From contig NZ_JAQFVF010000002.1 of NCBI RefSeq assembly GCF_027789125.1, positions 1-64,000 of the forward strand: a stretch of DNA of 64,000 nucleotides, in the 5' to 3' direction. Below, piece by piece: positions 1-8,532 of this stretch; positions within the stretch are counted from its first letter, which is position 1, and the number at the start of each line of letters is the position of its first letter. A model generated the notes under the pieces. That model did not search any database, was not told where the DNA came from, and saw only the letters and a list, made by a program, of their open reading frames with translations. Both the position numbers and the translations under genes were made by a program. The stretch comes from Paenibacillus aestuarii (GTDB lineage Bacteria; Bacillota; Bacilli; Paenibacillales; NBRC-103111).

Positions 1-580
1 GACTACAGGTCCCTCCGCCGCCGCCCTCCTCGCTGCAATTGGGCAAATACCAATTAGCGCATCGCCCGACGGCACCATGCAGCGGATGCAGTGGATCCAT
101 CTCCCGCCGAAAGCTGCTGTAGTTCGGATTTGCCCACTTGCAGCACGCACGTCACCCTTATGCGCGGCTGTAGTCCGGTTTTGCCCACTTACAGCGGCAT
201 TTCTGGCTGCGGGGCGCAAAATACGGCTCTCTAATTGGGCTTTCCCGGACTACAGGTGCCTCCTCCGCCGACCTCCTCGCTGCAATTGGGCAAATACCAA
301 TTAGCGCATCGCCCGACGGCACCATGCAGCGGATGCAGTGGACCCGCCTCCCGCCGAAGCAGCTGTAGTCCGGATTTGCCCACTTACAGCGGCGTTTCTG
401 GCCACGTGGTGCAAACTATAGCTCTCCAATTGGGCTTTCCCGGACTACAGGTGCCCCCGCCGCCGACCTCCTCGCTGCAATTGGACAAATACCAATTAGC
501 GCATCGCCCGACGGCACCATGCAGCGGATGCAGTGGACCCGCCTCCCGCCAAAAGCTGCTGTAGTTCGGAATTGCCGACG
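1..580. repeat. Tandem repeat, about 2.7 units of 195-247 bp
   Basis: Three copies of one unit begin at 1, 248 and 443 with GACTACAGGT. Unit 1 is 247 bp, unit 2 is 195 bp and unit 3 breaks off near 580. Each contains an AATTGG/CCAATT inverted repeat (about 36-60 in unit 1), an ATGCAGCGGATGCAGTGG block, and a short element of the form GCTGTAGTCCGG..TTTGCCCACTTACAGC whose ends are complementary (113-144, 166-195, 361-391). Unit 1 is longer because that short element occurs twice in it. Open frames here are repeat-encoded and have no ribosome sites, so I call no gene in 1-744. Confidence 0.85.
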
Positions 581-744
581 TATTGCCGATGGCTAATGCA
601 TCATAGCCTGTGACCCGATCGAGGGTCATGAAAGCTTTTGTTGCGAGAAAATATCGGAATTTATCGAATTATTATCGATTTTCGCCTGTTTTTGACCTAT
701 AATGAAGGAATGTTTGGGATGGAGAAAGCGGGTGACGAGCTTCC

Positions 745-1410
745 ATGCAATTGAGTGTCTGGAAACAATGGTTTCATAAGAGAAAGCAATCCGACGCTTC
801 CGTCGGCGCGCGACGTTACGCAAAGGAAATAGCGTCCACAATCCCAAGTGAGATTCTGGAGGCCATTCGGAAGTTTTTCAAGACGTATAACCATTTTCAG
901 GGCGCGCGCAGCTTGCAAACCGATACATTTATTAAAGAAGTGTTCTACGCCACCAAACAGGACCCTAAGGATCGGCGCAGCATAGATGAGATGGCTTCTT
1001 ATATTCACAGCAAGAACGTGCTGCGGCTGCGTTTGAAATCGTATGAGATCGATGAGTATCTGCAACTAAGCGATACGGTCAGCATGATTGGGGTGACACG
1101 TGAGTTTAGCAATCAGCACCGCAATCGCGTGCTTTATTTTCTCATGAAGGAAGAGGGAGCATGGCGGTTTCACCATATTGCGCGTTCGCACCACGGGGTT
1201 GTCATCGATAAGTTTCAGGTGAAGGAGCAAGTCGGCTTTGTCGTCGGTAATCAACATGCCACGCTGCTGTTCCTGACCCACGCGCAGTCAGCGGATGCCA
1301 CGACGTACATGACGGGTGATTATGTGCACGTGGAAGGGTATTTGGAAGTGGAGCAGACGGTCAGCGACCAGCTGTTTTATCGAATTGTACGGATGAATCG
1401 CGTGCATTAG
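745..1410 (+). CDS. Conserved-looking hypothetical protein, 221 aa
   Basis: I do not recognise this protein. It is a soluble, mixed alpha/beta sequence without signal peptide or membrane segment, beginning with a basic stretch (KQWFHKRKQ). The middle, around residues 95-150, looks like beta strands with several His residues (FHHIARSHHG). The ATG at 745 is preceded by purine-rich sequence but no clear Shine-Dalgarno. A TATAAT at 698-703 could be its -10 without a good -35. A strong terminator follows at 1460, so it is probably a single-gene unit. Codon use matches the GC-rich neighbours rather than the AT-rich gene downstream. That it is a real gene rests on its length, the terminator and the absence of a better frame. 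Confidence 0.6.
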   Translation: MQLSVWKQWFHKRKQSDASVGARRYAKEIASTIPSEILEAIRKFFKTYNHFQGARSLQTDTFIKEVFYATKQDPKDRRSIDEMASYIHSKNVLRLRLKSYEIDEYLQLSDTVSMIGVTREFSNQHRNRVLYFLMKEEGAWRFHHIARSHHGVVIDKFQVKEQVGFVVGNQHATLLFLTHAQSADATTYMTGDYVHVEGYLEVEQTVSDQLFYRIVRMNRVH

Positions 1411-1459
1411 GTTATGCAGGGTTATTAATTGTGTACTTTGTTCTTGGACAGGGCGACTT

Positions 1460-1488
1460 AAACCACCACTCTTTGAGTGGTGGTTTTT
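1460..1488 (+). terminator. Rho-independent terminator
   Basis: AAACCACCACTC and GAGTGGTGGTTT form a perfect stem with a four-base loop, followed by T residues. It closes the unit ending at 1410. Confidence 0.85.
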
Positions 1489-1539
1489 ACAGGAACAAAA
1501 TAAAACTTTCGTAGACTTCATTGGGGGTTAAAAAACGGT

Positions 1540-3033
1540 ATGGCGAATTTCGGCAAATTCATGAAGCTATTCGTAATAGGGGCATTAGGAATTGCGTTTG
1601 TTTTTGCTTTATTTATGCATTCTTACTATATTCCAGATAAAGCAGCGTTTAAGAGCAATTCTGTAATGGATTACGGGGTATTATTAATTTGTTTGTGCCT
1701 ATTTATGTTAGGTGTATTGATTTTTAGAAAAATTAAATATCATTGGGCTCTTGTTATTTCCGTAATATTAATCATAACCACACAGTTATTATTTGTTCTC
1801 CAGTACCCTTTAGAGCCCTTTTCAGACATGAAAGAAGTTTATCAAATTGCAATAGGTGGTTTTAATGGAATCAGCAATAACACTGCTTTTGATAGAGGGG
1901 GGTATTTAGCCACTTTCCCCAACAATGTTTATTACACACTCTTTTTAACAATCCTATATTCTTTTTTACCTAAATCAATTCTGGTAGCCAAAATCGTGAA
2001 TATAATCTCCTCTTTGATAATCGTAGCTTGTGCTGGGGTAATTTATAGAGAGTTTTTCGGGGAGAAATTTTTAGGGGGATTTCTTATTTTGTTATCGCTT
2101 TTTCCCCCAAGCATTTTTTATGCGAATCATATTTACAATGATACGATATCGACTGCATTTTTTTGTCTTTCGTTAGTGTTATTAATTAAGGGCTTAAAAA
2201 GAAATCAGGTGTTACTGATCATTTATGCATTTAGTCTGCTAACAATAGGTGATCTGTTTCGTCAAATTGGAATTGTTTTTATGATCGCATATATTTTGAT
2301 CATTGTAATTTCGGGAAGAAATCAAATTAATCGCCTTTTAACCTATGCTCCAATTATTGCAGGACTCATCATCTTTTTTGGTACACGACCACTTATTAAT
2401 TTAATTTTGATGAATTTGGGAATCTTACCCCAAACATATGGCTTATTTGCAATGCCGATTACCGCTTGGCTATTTATGGTCTTAAACCCAACATCTTTTG
2501 GTTTTCAGGATGGTAAGACGTTTAATATATTTTATGAATCTGGGTCTGATCCAGTAAAAGCTTCTGGAATTTATACGGCTGGGATCTATCAAAGGTTTAA
2601 CGAAAATGGCTTTTGGGGTATTGTGAAAATAATTATGAAGAAATACTTGTGGACATGGACAGAAGGATCATACCAGATGGAGCGTTATGGTTTTGGCTTT
2701 AATAACACATTACAATATGAAACTTCTTTCACTAAATTAATTTATTCTAATACTTTTATTCGAGAATTCATTAATTTAATTATGCATGGTTATAATACGA
2801 TTTTGTTAGGTTTTACTTTATTAGGTATCGTTGATACGTACAAGAAAAAGAATAATGATATTACAATTATTTTATTAGTGCTTGCAGGGGTTATGGGCTT
2901 TTATTTAATTTGGGAAATAAAATCTAGATATATTTTTATCATATGGCCTTTTATTCTGCTTTTTGCTTATCATGGGGTAAGTTCTCTTTTTGAGCAGAAA
3001 AAATATTTGCTAAAAAGAAATATGGAAAAGTAG
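1540..3033 (+). CDS. Polytopic GT-C type glycosyltransferase (PMT/ArnT-like), 497 aa
   Basis: An integral membrane protein with roughly ten or more hydrophobic segments. The layout fits GT39/ArnT-type GT-C enzymes, which move a sugar from a polyprenyl phosphate to an acceptor on the outer face of the membrane. The first extracytoplasmic loop, after the segment near residues 60-85, holds acidic residues (EPFSDMKEV) where such enzymes carry the catalytic Asp. A second loop contains PPSIFYANHIYNDT. The gene is strikingly AT-rich compared with the flanking genes. The start is ATG at 1540 with a weak GGGGG upstream. It converges on the acyltransferase and shares a bidirectional terminator with it. 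Substrate and acceptor cannot be read from the sequence. It could be a polysaccharide or teichoic acid modifying enzyme. Confidence 0.7.
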   Translation: MANFGKFMKLFVIGALGIAFVFALFMHSYYIPDKAAFKSNSVMDYGVLLICLCLFMLGVLIFRKIKYHWALVISVILIITTQLLFVLQYPLEPFSDMKEVYQIAIGGFNGISNNTAFDRGGYLATFPNNVYYTLFLTILYSFLPKSILVAKIVNIISSLIIVACAGVIYREFFGEKFLGGFLILLSLFPPSIFYANHIYNDTISTAFFCLSLVLLIKGLKRNQVLLIIYAFSLLTIGDLFRQIGIVFMIAYILIIVISGRNQINRLLTYAPIIAGLIIFFGTRPLINLILMNLGILPQTYGLFAMPITAWLFMVLNPTSFGFQDGKTFNIFYESGSDPVKASGIYTAGIYQRFNENGFWGIVKIIMKKYLWTWTEGSYQMERYGFGFNNTLQYETSFTKLIYSNTFIREFINLIMHGYNTILLGFTLLGIVDTYKKKNNDITIILLVLAGVMGFYLIWEIKSRYIFIIWPFILLFAYHGVSSLFEQKKYLLKRNMEK

Positions 3034-3045
3034 CAATGCTATGAA

Positions 3046-3078
3046 AAAGAAAGAGTCGCATTACGCGGCTCTTTCTTT
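3046..3078. terminator. Bidirectional terminator between convergent genes
   Basis: AAAGAAAGAGTCGC pairs with GCGGCTCTTTCTTT around a five-base loop. The A-tract on one side and T-tract on the other make it usable in both directions, between the GT-C gene and the acyltransferase. Confidence 0.85.
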
Positions 3079-3085
3079 AATTGTG

Positions 3086-4225
3086 TTAAGCACTTATTTG
3101 AGATGGCTTTGATAATTGGTTGGAATGTTTTGATATTCTTTTACTCAGATAAATAGAAGGAACTTCAATAAGATAATGCATAATAATCGATAATGTTATT
3201 GCAACAATTGCTGAGATTAGTAAAATTTCAGCTAATGATAACCTGTTGTAAAAAAAATTTAGTACTGCGAACAAGGCTAGACAATGGTAAAGATAAAGAC
3301 TATAAGATATTTTACCCATAAATACAAATGGCTTGAGTAAAAGTATTTTGGAAAAACCTTTAGATGTTAATGCTGCAATTAACAATATTGAAGCTCCTAT
3401 GGAGATAACCCAATCGTCAAGAACATAAGGGTGTAATTTCCAATGTTCAGCCAAGAACCAGTGAGAATAAGTATACAAAAGAATACCGGCTAGTATGAAA
3501 ATAAACATGACTTCTTTTGGCAATTGGTTATATCTGTTTATTATACTATTTCTGTGTTTTGCTAGCGATGATCCCAAAATAAACATGGACAAATAATGAA
3601 GTGTATCTGTGTAATAGACGCTGTAGCTTGGTATATACGTTTCAAAGTGCTTATGGCACAAATAGCTGACTAAAGATAAAATTGCAGATATGCTTACGTT
3701 TACTTTCCAATTTAAGCGAATAACAAGGAACATAATAAATGGAAATATTATGGATATCCTCATCTCATGTATAAGTGACCATATTACAGGATCTAATACA
3801 TAAGTCTTAAAGTCACCAACAAGCACGATATGATGTATAAACAATTTCATATCAATGTGGGTGGCCCATATTTTATTAAACCATGGTGTTAATTCAGCAA
3901 TCCCCCCACGGGAAAAATAATGCTTTAGCACAAGTGCTAAGCCTACTGCAAAAATGTAGGGAGGATATATCCGAAGAAAACGTTTCAATAGAAACTTACA
4001 GTATGAAATTTTGTTAGAGGTGAAGAAAGGAAGCGATAATACAAAACCACTTAATATAAAGAAAAATATCACGGATTCGTGTCCGGCCCAGAAAAGATGA
4101 ATGGGTGAAAATTGATAACGCTGTACGAAGATAAGCAATGGAACTGCTAAGATAAAGTGGTGAAGAACTACGAAAATTGAAGCAAATCCTCGAAGTGAAT
4201 CTAACTCTTTATAACGTTGATTCAT
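3086..4225 (-). CDS. Acyltransferase 3 family membrane protein, 379 aa
   Basis: The N-terminus (ELDSLRGFASIFVVLHHF) is the signature of the acyltransferase 3 (OafA/YrhL) family, which O-acylates sugars of cell-surface polymers. About ten membrane segments follow, with ILSGFVLSLPF and an ARG-poor loop before RFLRIYPPY, as usual in the family. Length is normal. The start codon at 4225 is ATG with AAAGGG upstream. It lies 51 bp downstream of the GT2 gene on the same strand and may be co-transcribed with it. Like the convergent GT-C gene it is much more AT-rich than its neighbours, which suggests transfer. The acyl group and acceptor are unknown. Confidence 0.85.
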   Translation of the reverse strand: MNQRYKELDSLRGFASIFVVLHHFILAVPLLIFVQRYQFSPIHLFWAGHESVIFFFILSGFVLSLPFFTSNKISYCKFLLKRFLRIYPPYIFAVGLALVLKHYFSRGGIAELTPWFNKIWATHIDMKLFIHHIVLVGDFKTYVLDPVIWSLIHEMRISIIFPFIMFLVIRLNWKVNVSISAILSLVSYLCHKHFETYIPSYSVYYTDTLHYLSMFILGSSLAKHRNSIINRYNQLPKEVMFIFILAGILLYTYSHWFLAEHWKLHPYVLDDWVISIGASILLIAALTSKGFSKILLLKPFVFMGKISYSLYLYHCLALFAVLNFFYNRLSLAEILLISAIVAITLSIIMHYLIEVPSIYLSKRISKHSNQLSKPSQISA

Positions 4226-4276
4226 TGAACCGTTCCAATCCCTTTCTTAACTGTGCTAATTAATCATTAATTTCCT

Positions 4277-5446
4277 TTATTTCCGCTTCAGCTCGCGCAG
4301 GGCATAGAATGTTCCACGCCAATAGATGCCGCCCTGCCGCCACGTCAGCCAGACGGAACGGCACATCGTGTACAACAGCAGCGCAGCGCTGACCGGAAGC
4401 TGGTAGGCCTCGCTGGCCTGCTTGCCGATCATGCGTGCGACCATTTGGCGGTACAGCCAAATCTGCAGCATGACGCAGACGCTGAATGCGGCGCCCCGCC
4501 AGTCCCAGAGGAGCAGTAAGCCCAGCCACGGTAAAATAAAGAACAGCAGCTGGCCCAGGCAAGCGGCCAAAGCGAACAAATAACTGTAGCGGAACCCAGA
4601 GAACAGATTCTTCTCCAGCCCGCGGATCGCCTCATGCAATGAACGGTACCATTCGACTTGCAGTGTATGTTTGCCGGATAGGACTTTCTGTTTAAAGCCT
4701 GCCCGCTTCAAGGCGATACCCAGCTGTAAATCATCGTCAGGGCGCAGGGCAATCGCCTTATGCGTGCCGATCGCTTCATACGCGCTGCGGTTGACCATAT
4801 TAAAAGCGCCGATCCCGATGCCTTGGCGGCGAGAGCGCTCATCGTTCGCGCGCCATGGCCGGACAAACAGGGAGAAGGCGAAGAGAAAGAAATGCACAAA
4901 GCCTCGCAGCAGCGCACCATGGGCGATCATATTCGGTGTGAGCGTCAGATGTTGGACTTCATGCTCCTGCATATAAGCGACGGCATCAGCGATTGTTCCC
5001 GGCGAGAATATAATATCGGCGTCCGTAAAAAGCAAATATTGGCCTCTAGCCTGCAAATAGCCCTGATACAGGGCATGATTTTTGCCCAGCCATCCGTCCG
5101 GCAGATTCGTGATATGGACGATTCGCAGCGGAATGCCGATGCCCTCCTTGCGCTCGGACCATCTGCGCAGTTCTTCCAGACGCGTGCCTGTCGCATCCTG
5201 CGAGCGGTCATTCACGGCGATGATTTCCAGGCGGGGATAATGCTGTGTCAGCAGATGCTGAACCGTGTCAAGGATCGTGCTTTCCTCTTCCTTCGCGGCG
5301 ATAATGACGGATACGAGTGGAGGCTTGTCCGGCAGCTTAACCGCTCGGGGCAGTGCATGCAGCAGACGCAGGCCGCGAATCGAATCCAGGGTCACCAAGA
5401 GCCAATAGAGGAGGGCAAGGACAGCAAGAATGCCGAGGGTGGACAT
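4277..5446 (-). CDS. Membrane-anchored family 2 glycosyltransferase, 389 aa
   Basis: One N-terminal membrane segment (residues 3-21) is followed by a GT2 (GT-A fold) domain. It shows the start VSVIIAAKEEES, the nucleotide-binding VNDRSQDAT and the metal-binding FTDADIIF motif. RPDDDLQLGIALKRAGF is probably the ED-like catalytic region. Two or three hydrophobic segments lie near residues 285-335. This layout resembles CrtQ/HpnB-type enzymes that glycosylate lipid carriers. The start is ATG at 5446 with GGAGGTGC nine bases upstream. It precedes the acyltransferase on the same strand and is divergent from yyaC. Donor and acceptor are not deducible. Confidence 0.85.
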   Translation of the reverse strand: MSTLGILAVLALLYWLLVTLDSIRGLRLLHALPRAVKLPDKPPLVSVIIAAKEEESTILDTVQHLLTQHYPRLEIIAVNDRSQDATGTRLEELRRWSERKEGIGIPLRIVHITNLPDGWLGKNHALYQGYLQARGQYLLFTDADIIFSPGTIADAVAYMQEHEVQHLTLTPNMIAHGALLRGFVHFFLFAFSLFVRPWRANDERSRRQGIGIGAFNMVNRSAYEAIGTHKAIALRPDDDLQLGIALKRAGFKQKVLSGKHTLQVEWYRSLHEAIRGLEKNLFSGFRYSYLFALAACLGQLLFFILPWLGLLLLWDWRGAAFSVCVMLQIWLYRQMVARMIGKQASEAYQLPVSAALLLYTMCRSVWLTWRQGGIYWRGTFYALRELKRK

Positions 5447-5547
5447 GGCGCACCTCCATATGGAAAAATAGAGTTGAACGCATTATATCATTCATGCCGA
5501 GCAACGGGCAATGGAGCTCAATGGAGCACAATCGAGGGGGAGCAGCG

Positions 5548-6093
5548 ATGAAAGAAGAACGTGTCCACGAGCAAGAACAATTTTGGAAAAATATGGATGG
5601 AACTCAATTGGGTTTCTTTCTTTTGGAGATTGCCATAGCAGGCATGCTGAAGCCGGATACGGTTGCCTTTGTATGTATAGGAACGGATCGATCCACAGGG
5701 GACGCCCTTGGACCGCTCGTCGGCAGCAGGCTGAAGGAAGCGGGATATCCCTTCGTTATTGGGACGCTGGAGAGTCCATGTGATGCCAGCAATCTGGCGG
5801 AACGTTTGCAGGAGATTCCGGCAGGGCGTACGGTCATAGCGATTGACGCATGTCTGGGGCAGAAGCAGTCCGTCGGCCTGTATCAAGTGTCGAACCAGCC
5901 GCTCGCGCCAGGGAAGTCGGTCGGCAAGGTGCTGCCGCAGGTCGGCGATTACACGATAGCAGCTATTGTGAACGCGGACGGGCCGAAACAATACGCCATT
6001 TTGCAAACGACATCCTTACATAACGTGTTAAAAATGACGGAGGAAGTGGCGCAGGCGATCTTCCGCGCCTTTCCGATTTGGCGGGTCTTATGA
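5548..6093 (+). CDS. yyaC: YyaC family sporulation protein (DUF1256), 181 aa
   Basis: The sequence matches the YyaC/DUF1256 family of sporulation proteins, which resemble hydrogenase-maturation or GPR-type proteases. Visible are CIGTDRSTGDALGPLVG near the N-terminus and IGTLESPCDA and VIAIDACLGQ further on. The start is ATG at 5548, with GAGGGGG eight bases upstream. Longer in-frame extensions to 5353 run antisense to the GT2 gene and are rejected. Its stop codon overlaps the ATG of the ABC exporter gene (ATGA at 6090), so the two are probably translationally coupled. The role in spores is known only as a sporulation-expressed family; proteolysis is inference from fold similarity. Confidence 0.85.
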   Translation: MKEERVHEQEQFWKNMDGTQLGFFLLEIAIAGMLKPDTVAFVCIGTDRSTGDALGPLVGSRLKEAGYPFVIGTLESPCDASNLAERLQEIPAGRTVIAIDACLGQKQSVGLYQVSNQPLAPGKSVGKVLPQVGDYTIAAIVNADGPKQYAILQTTSLHNVLKMTEEVAQAIFRAFPIWRVL

Positions 6094-7901
6094 GACCTGG
6101 CGGTGGCATGGGGGGATTATCGGACCGGATGAACCGCCCGAAAGCAAAGCTGAAGGATGTCTCGGTACGCCGCATTTTTGGGCTTTTTCGGGGTTATTGG
6201 GGGCAATTGGCTGGGATAATTAGTCTAGCGCTGTTTGCGGCCGTAGTCGGGCTTATACCGCCTCTAGTGATGAAAGAGATCATCGACAAGGCGATCCCGC
6301 AGGGCCATATGCAGCTGCTAGCCGGAATGGCGATGCTGATGATTCTGCTGCCCTTGCTGAGCGGCGTGCTCGGCGTCTGGCAGAATCACCTGAACACCAA
6401 AGTGACCCAGGGGGTCATTCGGGATTTGGGGCAGTCGTTGTACCATAATTTGCAGCGGCAGTCGATGGCATTCTTCACTGATGCGCGCTCGGGCGAAATC
6501 GTCCAGCGGATTACGGGGGACGTGCAGGCGGTACAAAATGTCGTCACATCGCTAGTCGTGTCGTCCATCACACAGATCGTCATCGTCGTGACGACGACGG
6601 TGATTTTGTTTGCGCTCGATTGGAAATTGGCTATTATTTCCATGCTGATTTTGCCGCTTTTTGTGCTGCCGGTGAAAAAGGTATCCAAAATGCGTAAGGA
6701 ACTGCGCATCCAGACGCAGAAGGTACGCTCGGACATCGCTGCGCAGCTGGGAGAAAGCTTTGGCATCTCCGGCGCGCTGCTGACGCGGATATTCGGAAGG
6801 GAGCGCCAGCAGGAAGAGGAGTTCAGGGCCATGAACCAGAAAGTGATGGACCTGGAGCTGCGGCTCAATCTGGTCGGCCGCTGGTTCGGCATGGCCACAA
6901 GTACGCTGGGGCCGTTAGGCACAGCGATCATTTATTTGTACGGCGGGTACTCGGTCATCAGCGGCAGTATGACCCTTGGGGCCATCGTCGCTTTTGCCGC
7001 TTATCTGGGCCGCCTGTATATGCCTGTGGGCACGCTGCTGAACCTGCAGGTGGAGGTGGGTACGGCGCTGGGCGTTTTCCAGCGCATTTTTGAATACCAA
7101 GACATGGTGCCCGATGTCCTGGATGCCCCTGACGCGCGACCGCTGCCGCAAGTCGCGGGTCGTGTGGCTTATAAGCAGGTGTCGTTTGCTTATAAGCCAG
7201 GGCAGTACGCGCTGCGCGACGTCACATTCGAGGCGCAGCCTGGAGAGATGGTCGCGCTCGTCGGGCCGAGCGGCGCGGGGAAATCGACGCTGATCGGCAT
7301 GATCGCGCGGCTGTACGACCCGACGGCAGGCGTCGTCGAGGTCGACGGCGTGGACGTCAAGGCCGTTCAGCTTGCCTTGCTGCGCAGCCGGATCGCGTAT
7401 GTGACGCAGGAGTCGTTCTTGTTCCACGCGACGATCGCTGACAATTTGCGCTTCGCGAAGGCGGATGCGACGCAGGAGGAGATGGAGGCTGCTTGCCGCC
7501 AGGCCTACATCCATGATTTCATCGTGTCGCTGCCCGAAGGGTACGACACGATGGTGGGCGAGCGCGGCCACCGGCTCTCCGGCGGCGAGCGCCAACGGAT
7601 CGCGATCGCGCGCGCGATCCTCAAGCGCCCCCGCATCCTCATCCTCGATGAGGCGACCTCGCATTTGGACTCGGAGTCCGAGTCCTATGTGCAGGCTGCG
7701 CTCGAGGAGCTGATGCAGGGGCGCACGACGCTCGTAATCGCGCACCGGCTCTCCACGGTGCTGGCTGCCGATCACATTCTAGTGATCGAAGCGGGCAGCG
7801 TCGTGGAGCGGGGCACGCACAGCGAGCTGCTTGAGCTGGACGGGCTGTACGCGCGGCTGTACCGCACGCAGTTTGCGAAAGCGGTGGAAGCGGAGGCGTG
7901 A
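6090..7901 (+). CDS. ABC exporter, fused permease and ATPase, 603 aa
   Basis: A half-size exporter that should work as a homodimer. Residues about 30-310 form the six-helix type-1 exporter membrane domain and about 340-575 the ATPase. Seen are Walker A GPSGAGKST, Q-loop YVTQESFLF, signature LSGGERQR, Walker B ILILDEATS and the switch IAHRLST. The ATG at 6090 overlaps the yyaC stop (ATGA); a TTG at 6078 in the same frame is possible. The N-terminal 25 residues are Gly/Arg-rich. The family exports lipids, peptides or drugs, and the substrate cannot be told here. A terminator follows at 7910. Confidence 0.93.
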   Translation: MRPGGGMGGLSDRMNRPKAKLKDVSVRRIFGLFRGYWGQLAGIISLALFAAVVGLIPPLVMKEIIDKAIPQGHMQLLAGMAMLMILLPLLSGVLGVWQNHLNTKVTQGVIRDLGQSLYHNLQRQSMAFFTDARSGEIVQRITGDVQAVQNVVTSLVVSSITQIVIVVTTTVILFALDWKLAIISMLILPLFVLPVKKVSKMRKELRIQTQKVRSDIAAQLGESFGISGALLTRIFGRERQQEEEFRAMNQKVMDLELRLNLVGRWFGMATSTLGPLGTAIIYLYGGYSVISGSMTLGAIVAFAAYLGRLYMPVGTLLNLQVEVGTALGVFQRIFEYQDMVPDVLDAPDARPLPQVAGRVAYKQVSFAYKPGQYALRDVTFEAQPGEMVALVGPSGAGKSTLIGMIARLYDPTAGVVEVDGVDVKAVQLALLRSRIAYVTQESFLFHATIADNLRFAKADATQEEMEAACRQAYIHDFIVSLPEGYDTMVGERGHRLSGGERQRIAIARAILKRPRILILDEATSHLDSESESYVQAALEELMQGRTTLVIAHRLSTVLAADHILVIEAGSVVERGTHSELLELDGLYARLYRTQFAKAVEAEA

Positions 7902-7909
7902 GCGCATGC

Positions 7910-7950
7910 AAAAGGAGGTAAGCAACCTGAGGGTGTTTACCTCCTTTTAG
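7910..7950 (+). terminator. Terminator after the ABC exporter
   Basis: AAAAGGAGGTAA pairs with TTACCTCCTTTT around a short loop, just after the stop codon at 7901. Confidence 0.8.
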
Positions 7951-7964
7951 GCTTTTATGCAGCC

Positions 7965-7996
7965 AATAGCAGAAGGGTACTTCCGCTATTCGCTTT
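7965..7996. terminator. Second hairpin, possible back-up terminator
   Basis: AATAGCAGAAG and CTTCCGCTATT pair around GGTA with one mismatch, and CGCTTTTT follows. The rest of the gene-free stretch 7951-8241 holds only a 12-bp palindrome (CCGTCCGGACGG near 8067) and AT-rich sequence that probably carries the promoter of the next gene. Confidence 0.5.
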
Positions 7997-8241
7997 TTCG
8001 TGCAGGTGGAGTATTCGAGCCGGATCAAGAAAGCTCCTCTTCCGCTGCGGGAGAGCCGTCCGGACGGTGCTCGTATGGCGGATCGCCGTGAGAATAGGTG
8101 CTAGTGCTCCCATCGTAACAAATATAGGCAGCTTGTCATGAAAAATGATATTCCGTTTATAAAAATCTGTCATACACTTAATAGTACGCCGATACAATTA
8201 CTATTACACACAAAATATGCGCAGCAAGGAGTTGATGGAGG

Positions 8242-8532
8242 ATGGCTCTAATCACACATATCAATGTATGTAATGCGGCTCATGAAATTTACTGCTGTCT
8301 CCGTAACAAAATCGTAAAGCTCGATGCGCACCAGAAATCGCAATTCTGCAGTAGCTGCAAAATGTTTGCAGGCGATGCTAAGGGCTACGAGCATGGTGTA
8401 ACCTGTGTATGGGAAGATCTGCGAGAAGTGAATAACCCCCATTACGCCCTCGATCCGCTGGAGGAATTTGCTCATAATCAAATTAAACAAGTGCCGCCTG
8501 AAGGCCCAGCCTTGTACTTATACTCGTCCTAA
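8242..8532 (+). CDS. Small Cys/His-containing hypothetical protein, 96 aa
   Basis: I do not recognise this protein. It has cysteines near residues 10, 18-19, 33, 36 and 56, including the pair FCSSC, and several histidines, so a metal site is possible. The start is ATG at 8242, with AAGGAG ten bases upstream. Its stop codon overlaps the start of the HAD phosphatase gene (TAATG at 8530-8534), which points to translational coupling and a shared role or dosage. No signal peptide or membrane segment is visible. Zinc binding is only a guess from the cysteine spacing. Confidence 0.65.
   Translation: MALITHINVCNAAHEIYCCLRNKIVKLDAHQKSQFCSSCKMFAGDAKGYEHGVTCVWEDLREVNNPHYALDPLEEFAHNQIKQVPPEGPALYLYSS

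Noticed and set aside
1..580. CRISPR array
   Set aside because: Units are about 200 bp, contain no regular short repeats with unique spacers, and no cas gene is near.
77..629. Several overlapping reading frames of 75-109 codons in the 5' repeat region
   Set aside because: They repeat with the DNA units, lack ribosome sites and occur on both strands, so they are by-products of the repeat.
5353..5547. N-terminal extension of YyaC by 65 residues
   Set aside because: It runs antisense to the GT2 gene, and a strong ribosome site precedes the ATG at 5548.
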